Source: Elgaria multicarinata webbii
Lineage: Eukaryota; Chordata; Lepidosauria; Squamata; Anguidae
NCBI RefSeq assembly: GCF_023053635.1
Contig: NC_086176.1
Location: forward strand, 70,690,536-70,754,535
Direction of reading: 5' to 3'
DNA: 64,000 nucleotides
Positions 23,661 to 33,389 of the stretch are shown here, piece after piece. Position numbers and translations under genes: made by a program. A model generated the notes under the pieces. The model ran no database searches. It saw nothing but the letters and a program-made list of their open reading frames with translations, and had not been told where the DNA came from. Position 1 is the stretch's first letter; every line of letters begins with the position of its first letter.

Positions 23661-25019
23661 AGTGATGGAAAGAATAGCAGGGTTGTTGTCATCACTGGCC
23701 CATAGTTCTATAAAGAAACACTTCCCCATGGAACAAGAAGCTGTAGCTGAAACACCTTGAAATTCCTTGTTCACACAGACCCGGGTTATGACAGAACAAT
23801 ATCCTTTGAATACTGAAACATGTCCATACTGCTCTAGGAAAAACACAGACCTCTTTAAAACTATATAAAATACAAATGATGGGAAAAGAAAAGCACCAGA
23901 AATATTTTCTACCTCCATTTACCATGCAAAATACACATAACTGCTATTATAGAGGCAATAATTAAGACTGGTTCATTGTGAAAATAAAATCACATCAACC
24001 AGTCTTGGTCCTTAGCCATTGCTCTCCCTAGCAACAGATGTTTCCTAATCATGTTTGTTGTGTGCAGCTACATTCAAATGCAATGACTGAAAGCATTTAT
24101 GTAATACTGTATGTGAATACTTTCATATTTTGTTGGACTTACTATTAGAACTACTTTCCCCATGTCTGGTCAGGCAGTATGCTTAGATCACATTATCTGC
24201 CACACTGCATTAAGCATCTCACCTACAAACATTGGCATACATAACAAAATACTACAAATACCTTTAATAAATAGACATATACCATAACAACTTTGGCCTT
24301 TTCTGCTCATCTGTGATTGCTTTCCCAACTGGATCTTGGACTGCTTCTCTGACAAAGTAGAAGCTCACTCACTAAAATCACAAACAAACATTCATCCTCT
24401 TCAGTCATTTGGCACTTGTTGGTCCTGAATGTATGGAAGGGCTTCCAAGAATGTCTCAGCTATTTTGGGCTCCTAGATGCCGACACATGCAATCAGCATC
24501 AGTCTGAAGAGGGGCCAATGCATATATACCTGTACATGCAAGGGAAACCCCCATTGAGATGCAAATCCAAGGTTCTTACCCCCATGAAGGGAGCCCTGTG
24601 GATGTATCTCCATGCACAAATGGGGACTCTTTCAAATGGATGCTGATTGTGTCTAGTGGGTGGGTCTAGCTGGCACATTCTCAGAAGCCCCTTTATGTGT
24701 TCATGACAAAATGTCTGAAGAGGGCTAATGTATCTCATAAACCTAACATGATTTGTACATTGGCATCCTTCTTGCCATATAGATAAATATAGCAATAGAT
24801 GCACACACACACACACCCCTACCATGCAAAGGAGATAGTGTTCATGGTGTATAAGGCACACTACACAACACTTCCCATAAACTTGTTAAACATAATGCCA
24901 GAAGCAGATCTCTGATTTTGCTCTCTTTAGTAAGTTACTAATGAAAATTCGGGGTGGGGTGGGGTCAGTTATTTTATACCCATGTGTAAAATTTTATTTA
25001 GTTGCTGAATGTGTGATGT

Positions 25020-25245
25020 AGTCTTTAGCTGTAACTATTTATTTGATTTTAGTGTTTTTACTGAGCTAAGTGCATTCATGTTAGTGTTGCTTTTTTTTTA
25101 GTGTTGCTTTTTTATTATTAACTGTTGACTTTCGTATTATGTATTTTTTTAAAAAAAGATCACTACATTGTACATTCATATGCTGGAAGCCACCTTGGGA
25201 GGGTTTTTACTTTAAAAGGAAGGCTTCGAATTATTTACAGTAATA
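25020..25245 (+). mobile_element. LINE 3' tail
   Basis: A T-rich 3' UTR ending gctggaagccaccttgggag ... aaaggaaggcttcgaatta. Diverged; 3' end only. Confidence 0.5.
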
Positions 25246-25739
25246 AACAAACTTTACTGGTGAAGTTTTAGAACCAAGGGTTACTAGGCTGTAAAGTATG
25301 TGTCAATACAGAAAAAAAAAGGTGGCAGTGCAGTAAGTAGTATTAATGTAACATGTTGACTTTGCTGACAATAGCTAGCAGTTGTGCGATCTGAAAATAT
25401 TGAGTACCTGGACAGCCGTAAGCTGCTTTATCTTTGCTGTTGAATGAAGGTACTCTATTTTCTCATTTTCTAAATCTAAATACCACCTCTACTTTCTTTG
25501 CAGCCACTCTTGAATACAACCTCTCTGCCACGGCTCTTCACATCACCCAGACCTCATCCAGAGGGGCCTCTGAAGAATAAAAGCAGGCCAGACTCCATGC
25601 AAGCAGGGTGAAAAGAGATCCCAGTCTGTTGTGCAGAGGAATCAGTGGCTGCCAAGAGCTCTCCATAGTGCTGCTTCCTTTTATGGACAATGAGCCAAGC
25701 CAGCAGCACCAAGGAGAGTCCTTGAAGTACACCCTCACC

Positions 25740-25764
25740 CTCACCCTCTCTTTCTTTCTTTCTT

Positions 25765-25798
<34 letters not shown>

Positions 25799-25800
25799 CA
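25740..25800. repeat. Compound (CTTT)n (CT)n (CA)n microsatellite
   Basis: ctttctttctttctttctct runs into a CT tract and then a CA tract. The long ORFs on both strands here are repeat artefacts. Confidence 0.95.
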
Positions 25801-26528
25801 CACAAACTAGTCTTCAGCACTATTCCTTGGCACAGCTTTAGTGCTCTAGCTCACTCCGATGACAGAGATGCATTTGAGTAGACTTAGCAAGGCACAGGCT
25901 GCACAGCAACAGACAACTAGTAGGACCCCAAGATTCCCACCAGCTTCATTACTAACATTAAATTTGCAAACACACACACTCTCTCTCACACACAAAACAG
26001 ACAGTAGTTGTTACTTGCTTAGCTTTAATGGTTCTTGCACTAATTTCCCCCAAGGCCTAGTGAAATAAAAATAATGTGATGCAGTCAAATTATTTAACTA
26101 ACGACAAGGGCCCATCATTATAATGTACATGAATACTACGGCTTTGATTTTCTTACACTGCAGAATCACTACATGGTACCTTAAAGGTGTTCTACAAAAA
26201 GCGCAATACAACACAGGATTAAAGATCCACAAATCTCACTGAAAGATGCAAGTGTGCTTAACTATGTACTGGACTGAATCTATGTATCAGGACATAACAC
26301 TCTGTGTAGTATATTTTTTTACAGGGTACAATATAGTAGTAGATATACATATCTTTTAATATATATGACCATGATAATATAGGCAGGCTTCATGTACAAC
26401 AGACTACCCTTCATGAGAGAACCCACCATATTGCATTGGCACTGGGGCATACACACAAAACAGCTCAGAAGCTGGAGAGCGTAGTATCTTCCCCCTGTAT
26501 ATAATAGCTATGTGCATGGAACTGGAAG

Positions 26529-26566
26529 AGCGCGCGCGCGCGCACGCTTGTGTGTGTGTGTGTGTA
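26529..26566. repeat. (GC)n plus (TG)n microsatellite
   Basis: gcgcgcgcgcgcgcacgc followed by tgtgtgtgtgtgtgtgt: alternating purine-pyrimidine, just downstream of the CpG island relative to MACIR. A (CA)n tract lies at 26808-26826. Confidence 0.9.
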
Positions 26567-26759
26567 ATGCATATTCATATGTACTTTATAGGCACACATC
26601 AGCACAACTAGCTTTTCAATGTCTCTAAACGAGATCTCTATTGGTGCATTTTAGCTTCAGACTTGAGATATAAACTACACCGCACTGAAGCCCAGAAGAA
26701 AACTCGCGTTGATTGTAACAGATGGGGATCAGGGGCAAGGCACTCGCCGTATGTTTACA

Positions 26760-27480
26760 AGCACGCACTTTTCATTGCCCCCCGCCCCTGCCCCCCCCCC
26801 GCGCGCGCACACACACACACACACACGATACGCTGCACCTCGCTCGGCGCGCACGCGGGCATCCTCTCGTGCCACCTCCTCGCCTTACTAGCATTCCAGG
26901 TTCTCTCCTGCAGCTCCCGGAGCCCATTCTGCACCCGGCCCTGCGTAGGGCTCCCCAGCCCTTGGAGTTGTGAGGCGCGCCGCGGCGCATCCACCGGCAC
27001 AGCCGCCACCGGCCTGCCCTGCGCCCAACCTCCAGTCCCAGCCACCACCACCCCCGGGGGCACCCCTGCTGTTCCTACCCGCGCGGTCCAGGATGCCGAG
27101 GCCTGCGGGCCGCGTTCCGGCCGCCGGCGACGCGGTGATGTCGAGAGAGAAGAGGCCGGCAGCTCCTCCCGGCTCTCTTATTCCACGGGCCTGGGGCGGG
27201 GTTTGTGGCTGGCGTCGCGAAGCAGCCGAGCCGCTCCTCCTGCCTCGCCAGCCCGCCTGTCACTGCTGCTGGCCCGCCCACCGCCGCCGCGGCTTAGTTC
27301 CTTCCTTCCTGGCCTGGCTGAAGGCAGAGAGGGAGGCTGCGAGGGAGGCTCCCGCCCCTAAAGCTTTGCAGGCTCGTCGGGGCCCTGTGTGACGTCGCTC
27401 CCGCTCGATAGGGGCAGACTCAGGATTTCTTCTTCCTTCCGTCTTCAGCCGCTGCCCCTAATTTTCCGTGCCTGTGCGCA
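26760..27480 (-). promoter_or_regulatory. MACIR: CpG island, probable MACIR promoter and first exon
   Basis: This is the main GC-rich, CpG-dense block of the host sequence, between the MACIR coding exon (12 kb below) and the end of PPIP5K2 (6 kb above). In human, MACIR likewise has upstream noncoding exons, so this is the expected promoter for minus-strand transcription. Visible sites include GC boxes (ggggcgggg at 27193-27201; cccgccccta near 27352) and a near-consensus CRE, tgacgtcg, at 27390-27397. A usable minus-strand donor (GTAAGG at 26888-26883) could end the first exon. The long reading frames here on both strands are by-products of GC richness, not genes. Confidence 0.7.
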
Positions 27481-27712
27481 ACCTGATGGAACATGTGAAG
27501 TCATAAAGAAGAAAAAGAAGTCATGTGGCACTTTAAACACCGGAATGGGTTTTTACAGCGCCGTCCTCCTAGGCATGTTGGAAATCGCACGGTGTTGGAG
27601 GATTATTCTCTCCTCTAATGTGTTGCGTATAGGATTGTATGCAGCCTAATTTTTGGCATGAGTTTGTGTAGTAGTCCACAAACGCTTATGCCACAATAGA
27701 AGACTTTTTAGA

Positions 27713-27860
27713 AGGGTGCAATCCTATGCATGTTCAGACAGATAGAAAGTCCTACAACTCCCAGTATTCCCCAGTCAACATGGTTGGATTGGATAATGCT
27801 GGGAGTTGTAGGACTTTCCACCCCCACCCACCTGTCTACGCATGCATAGGATTGCACCCT
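27713..27860. mobile_element. Foldback within a foldback
   Basis: The outer arms agggtgcaatcctatgcatg and catgcataggattgcaccct enclose inner arms gaaagtcctacaactcccag and ctgggagttgtaggactttc. Both word sets occur separately elsewhere in the window, so one element may have inserted in the other, or the family carries both. Confidence 0.75.
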
Positions 27861-28244
27861 AAGACTCCTTTGTTTTTTGCTGTGGAAGACTGGCTCCCCC
27901 TCTCGATGTTGTCATCACAAAACAGGGAAGGTCCTTCTGTTTCAAACATCACAAATTAAGGGAAATACTACATCTCTGTTTCAACTTTCCTTAGTGGCGC
28001 AAGCCAGAGCACATGGTCTACCAACCTCATTGTTGTCCTCATAACAACTCGGTGAGATACATTAAGCTGACAGGTATGAGCTTCATGGCTGGTTGTGGAT
28101 TTGAATCTGGATCTCTCCAGCACTCTTAACTTCAAGTTTTTAGTCCTTCAATGCTGTTATTTCTCTACATTTGGCCCATTACTTTTATTTCTTTTTGCTT
28201 TTGCAAAGATTGAAAATTCTGTGAAACTGTTAGTTCACCTTATC

Positions 28245-28298
28245 CTTTTAAAGGATCATCTGTACAGCACCATGTACATTGATGGTACTATATAAATA

Positions 28299-28346
<48 letters not shown>
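28245..28346 (+). mobile_element. LINE 3' tail with (AAT)n
   Basis: tgtacagcaccatgtacatt ... actatataaataaataataa followed by about 15 AAT units (28302-28344). Confidence 0.7.
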
Positions 28347-28347
<1 letters not shown>

Positions 28348-28909
28348 CCTATTAGTAGCAGATGATATCAGAGGCTCCCTCTCAACTCTTATGATTTTCT
28401 GAGACACATACACTCATGTGGAATTGGCAAGTATTATATAGTGGCTCTACCAAAATGAGGAAAGGGACATCTTGTAATGTTTTCCCTTCTTCTTTCAACT
28501 TATTTAAAAACACCAAAAACCAGGAAAGAAATGCTGTGAAAACCAGATGTGAGGGGAGAGAATCTAATAAAAGCACCCTAGTAATAGCTTGCCTTTCTCC
28601 AAATACATACCCTACCTTTATCCCTGCCATTGCCCTTTTAAAGAGACTACTTTTGCACTGCCATCACCTCTTTTAAGAAGTATGTGTTCAGGTAATTCAT
28701 ACATTAGAAAGAGAAGTCCTGGCCTGATTGGAAGAAAAATAGGTCATGCCAAACTAAGAATAAAGATTAGCATTTTAGGAAACTCTGTTGCCATTCATAC
28801 CAGTCACCATGCTTATTGCAATTCTTGGCAACAAACAATGGCTGGGCTCATTTTACAGTATCCATTTTAATTCTGTTTTGAGCATGTGGATGCAGAATGA
28901 GAGCCTAAT

Positions 28910-29530
28910 GCTGGGGTCACCAATGTGGTACCAGTGGGCTGCAGTCAGCCCACAGACACCTCTCTGGGCACTTACCAAACTCTGTGACTCCTGATTTTCA
29001 TTTGATTTGATTTTAAAAACAAAACAAAATTGGGAGACTAGCATTCTGAAAAGCGAAGTGCCAGCCTACAGCACCATCTTTATTTCTAAGAATGCTTCTT
29101 AGCCCCCACATGGGGCGAGGAGGCATTCCAAGAAAACAAAAATGTTGGAGGCTACAGCCCAGCACTTTATTTTAAAACATGTGCAGCCACCCAGAAAAAC
29201 AAAGATATGCTTGGTTAGGTTGGGAGCTAGAGGGGGTGGTGAGGAGACTGGGGGTGGTGAGGAAAGACTGTCTGTGTGTGTGAGAGAGAGATGGAGATGG
29301 CTTGTGTTGTGTTTTGCCTGTTTGTGTGTGATGAGGGAGGGGTGTTTGCTTGGATTTCGTGGTGTGTGGTGCGTTTTGTCTGGTGTGGGGTGTGATGTCA
29401 AAAAGTGTTTTGCCTGTGCGTGTGTGTCTGTGAGCATCACCACTTTGCCTTTTGTGAAATGGGTATTTTGCTGTCCATTGTGGGGGGAAATGTGTGATTT
29501 GGCATTTGAGACTCCATCCCCCATCTCTGC
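28910..29530. mobile_element. Probable hAT-like repeat remnant
   Basis: Starts gctggggtcaccaatgtggt with gtgggctgcag, like the left end of the hAT family at 1517, and later contains catcaccactttgccttttg (29434), which resembles 57760-57800. The right end was not found, so the bounds are loose. The ORF pair at 29099-29549 is low-complexity GT-rich sequence. Confidence 0.4.
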
Positions 29531-29570
29531 CTTGTACTTCGTATCTTGACTCAGTTACTAGTCTCCGAGA

Positions 29571-29760
29571 CCTGGTTCACACATCACGCTAAGCCAGTGA
29601 TTTGTCACCATGGGTGGTTTCAAGGTGCTTAGCATGACGTCTGAACCCAGCTTTTTCCTCACGGGTTGTTTTTTGCAAACAAGCCACCCTGAAAACCCAT
29701 GGCTTGTAGTAGGGTTGTTTAGGGTGGCTTGTCGTGACATCCGAACATGGCAGAGTTGCT
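29571..29760. mobile_element. Foldback element (ggttcacac family)
   Basis: ggttcacacatcacgctaag is mirrored by cttagcatgacgtctgaacc within 85 bases, followed by a second inverted pair (gggttgttt ... aaacccatgg). Similar ends occur at 38466 and 53251. Confidence 0.6.
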
Positions 29761-32345
29761 TCAGTATGTGTTGTTTAAAATGGCAAGAAAGCTGCCTGGC
29801 AAGAGTGGTGAAAAACCTTGCCAGCTGCTTCTCACAATCTCTTTAATGATATTCCCTCTCTATTCCAACTAGTCAATTTACTCCTCTATTTTGTTGCTTT
29901 TCTAGACAGCATCTAGACACTTCTGTGTCCTGCGTGGAGTTAACCATTCCCTCTGCCCCCATCTTCTTTAAGAGTCCCTATGTTTCCCTGAGGTGACTGT
30001 TCCTAGGAATGTGAGTTGTGGACATGGAGACCCACAATGTGATGGCACACAATAAATACTACTTATGTATAGATGGAACAGACCACTCCTCACCAGGGAA
30101 GTTGTTTTCAGTGGCATCTCTGTGATTAATATATAAACATGTGCTTTAACCCTCAGACTCTACTCCACCTTCAGTCTTGTGTGAAAGGGAACACAGCCCC
30201 AGTAAGCATCCTATGTCCAGTAGGGATTCAGTTATATGGCAAAAATTAAATACGTTGAACACTGCACTTGTTGAATTTCTGCCTATTAAACAATGTATGT
30301 AATCCATAGTATAACAACATAAAATACACATAACTGGCTGTACGTCTGACAAAATTATTTAACACTGATATTGTCTGTATTCGAGATTAGAAATAGGGAA
30401 TTGCCACCTTTCCCCCATTTGGTTGAATTGCCAGTCTGAAACTCATTCCCACTTTAGATGAAGGTAACATAAATAGTGCTTTGAGGTTGTTGTGATATTC
30501 AGCTAAAGATTTTCAATAAATCTGATGACCATAATCCAGAATAGAAAGGCTTTCCCTATAGAATACTGATTTCAGAAGTGCTGGGAATGCCATTAAATCA
30601 CCTTTGTCACTGGGTGTTGAAACACAATTGTCCATGAATAGTTCCAACCATTATTTTAGCAGGCAATTGTACATTTTCCTAGAATCTTTACCAATAATAT
30701 CACCCAATACAAAAGAAAGGATACAGAACAGCAGAATATAAAATTTGGCATAGCCCCTTAATGGCTTTTGCAGTACTGCAGTAAAGTGACATATTCATAT
30801 GGTATTAATGGCCAAAATAGCTGGAGCATAAAATGGAAATGAATTAAAACTGATTTCTCTTTCTCTGAGAAAATTTGAACTTAGTTTGTATTGTGTTATT
30901 GGCATTAAGAGGTACCTAATGGAGAAGAAAAAGGGACCATATGTGATTTTATTTCATTCAAGCTCTCTGAAACCTCCGTTAGACAGGCAAAATCACCTGT
31001 CTAGCTAAAATGTAGGGCGGCTGGAGTGCGGAGACGAAGATCGCCTCCATGCTATAGCCACCCTGCATTGGATATTCAGTAGCTTCCGAATTCAGAGGCT
31101 GCTAACTATCTTCATAGAACTGCGTGCTAAATGTTTAGGCATGTAATAGAAACATCTCAGAAATCTAAAAAAAAAGTATAGGAGATCAGAACCTACCAAC
31201 ATGTGAATTAAAATAATTATGAACATAAAGTGTGGCATGCATCATTCTACGTGGATATAGGAAAAAGTGTAAATTTTCATAAATGAAAAATGCTTCCAAT
31301 AATACAAATCAGATTTTTTTTCTTTTAACACACAATACAAATATCAAATTGCCATTTTAATGCTAGAAAAAAGCACATCAGTGGTGATTGCATGAGGTAC
31401 TTGCTATGGATACTTCTATCAAAGATGTCTAATCTGAAACACGTCTCATTTCTTATTTACATTTGAGCTAATATCTTATAATTTTAATGCCATCACAAAT
31501 ATTTATTTTGAAATATCAGCATTCTTTATGAAATGTGCTTGGATGCAATGATAACCCACATGTATTAAAAAGTTTGGATGGTTTAATGCATTCCTAGTAT
31601 TTATTCATGGCTGTATTTGTATTAAGAGCCAATCCTGAAAGTCACAATTAATGCAACATAGCTGCAAGCTTTGGCATCATCTTGCAGAATGTATTTTTTT
31701 TTCACATACAACTTCATTCTCATGAAAAATATGTGTCTGGGCTAGTGTTTTCCTATATAGAACACCCTAATTTCTTATAAAGTTAAGAGAAATGTATTAT
31801 TGTATTAATTTTTGCAATATAGCACAACAGGAAAATAAAGTGAGACTAAAGGTTAATTCTCAATTAGAGAGCAAGAAGAACAAATGTTATGTGTTGTTGA
31901 CTCTCTTTTATTTAAGAGCACATTTTTTTTATGCCAAAGCTTTGGTTGACTGGAATGATATGCACACATAAATTGTAATATTTTCTGATAGAAAAACAGT
32001 TAACATAATATGTACATTCAGAGGCAAAAAATTTACATTGTAGAAAATGAAATGTTTGTAATGAGAAGTTGCGAACCCATCATACATTTGGTATCTTAAA
32101 CAGAACATAAGAATTTCTCATGTGCACAGCAATGTCATGGCAAGTTTAATAAGCAATTACACCTTCATGGAGAATTGCTGGATGAAAATAACTTTATTGA
32201 AGCTAGGATTCCTGTGATTTAACAGGAAAATATTGCTGTTCATGAGTCACATTAATATTAGTTACTGTAATTATCATAAATACACTAATAGGCATCCAAT
32301 AATTCATCAGGCCACAAGAGAAGTCATAGGACTACTGATACATAG

Positions 32346-32454
32346 GGGCAGTATCCAAGTCTAAAGTAGCACTAATGTAAATTACATCATGCTAGAGGTT
32401 GCTTATGCTAGTGCAACGTAATTTACATTATTGCTTTCGACTTGGATACTGCCC
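32346..32454. mobile_element. Foldback element
   Basis: gggcagtatccaagtctaaa ... aatgtaaattac is mirrored by gtaatttacatt ... cgacttggatactgccc over 109 bases with few mismatches. Confidence 0.75.
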
Positions 32455-33303
32455 AAAATGTTGATTTTACAAACCTGAATATTTTTTTAAAGCACAAATT
32501 GAGCTTCTCGTTATTTTTATAGCACAATTAAAATCCTAAAATTGTCTTTAACCATTGTCTGCTAAGAGTAAAGATTAAAGGGACAATGATAGGAACGTTA
32601 GCAGTATTGGTTTATGCCCAAGTGTTCAGTAATTATATAGATTTGGTAATGCTGCAACTTTTAATTTGAAAACACAACAAGAAATATCATCTGCAGACAT
32701 ATAAAGTTGCTAGCATGGAATTTTAACAGACCAGCTGTTTCTGCTTTTATAAATCCTGTTATCCGCATGTAGATTACCCTTATTCTGCAGAAACCTGTGG
32801 AGAAAGCCATTTCCCCCTCTAATAAAACAAGAACCTTTAGGAAGAATGTAAACAGGGAATTACTTTAGGACAGGATATATATATTTAAAGCATATATTTA
32901 AAGCACAGATATTAACAAACTATATTTGAATATTAAAGGTCTGCTGTAAACATACAAAAAGCATGGAAATTCAGACATACTATCCATAACTGACCCCAGC
33001 ACACCTACATCCAAACAGAAAAAATATGAAATAGCAAAACAGCAGTTCTCTTTGGAAATGTATTTAAATAAAAGATGCTCCCAGGCTAAGACTGAGTGTG
33101 CCAGATGTCAGTTTAGGGCAAGATATTAATAATTAACTCTTAACGCATGAATACATGAACTTTGGACAATAGATATTTAACTGCATTATAGCAAAAGTGC
33201 TATAATTACCCTTCCTACAGCTGCCTCAAAGCAGCGGGGAATAAGTGATGTTTGCAGGAGCCATATTTAAGGGTGGTGGGGGGAGTTGGTTCTGGTATAA
33301 AAC

Positions 33304-33389
33304 CTAAATCCCGCAGCTGACTCCACCCGATGGAAGCGTGTCTGCATGAAGTAGGGTCAAGACTAAGGTCTTGTTCCCCATCATAGTTG
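33304..33389 (-). CDS. PPIP5K2: Candidate PPIP5K2 terminal coding exon
   Basis: The minus strand has an excellent acceptor (cacttttcttctccctcaacag, AG at 33391-33390) about 3.8 kb downstream of exon m. Continuing in phase 1 from exon m gives 27 further residues, [20 protein letters not shown] then GGVSCGI, and a TAG at 33306-33304. Another frame of the same exon stays open for about 60 codons but would need a different phase. I do not recognise the peptide. The call rests on the splice site, the phase and the position only. Confidence 0.4.

Larger units (their letters stand above)
15262..26759 (-). other. MACIR 5' intron region, repeat-bearing
   Basis: No coding exon was recognised between the MACIR coding exon and the CpG island. 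The stretch holds a 2 kb L2/CR1 LINE (17.0-19.0 kb), a CR1 3' end (19.2 kb), a G-rich degenerate repeat (19.44-19.99 kb), several foldback elements (21.5, 22.1, 23.3, 23.5 kb) and simple repeats near 25.75 and 26.55 kb. A short noncoding exon 2 could be hidden here, since UTR exons cannot be called from sequence alone. Confidence 0.6.
27861..33303. other. Spacer and possible PPIP5K2 3' UTR, no gene seen
   Basis: No coding exon was recognised. From about 30.1 to 33.2 kb the sequence is AT-rich and almost free of the repeats that crowd the rest of the window, apart from one foldback at 32346-32454. If 33389-33304 is the terminal exon of PPIP5K2, much of this could be its 3' UTR; several minus-strand AATAAA words (for example near 31905, 31600 and 30950) could end it. 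Confidence 0.4.

Noticed and set aside
25538-25841. Arg/Glu-repeat ORFs near 25.7 kb
   Set aside because: They are translations of the (CT)n/(CTTT)n/(CA)n microsatellite.
26663-27392. Long open frames on both strands in the CpG island (232, 140, 102 codons)
   Set aside because: GC-rich sequence lacks stop codons; the products are Pro/Arg/Ala-rich with no similarity, and the position fits a promoter.
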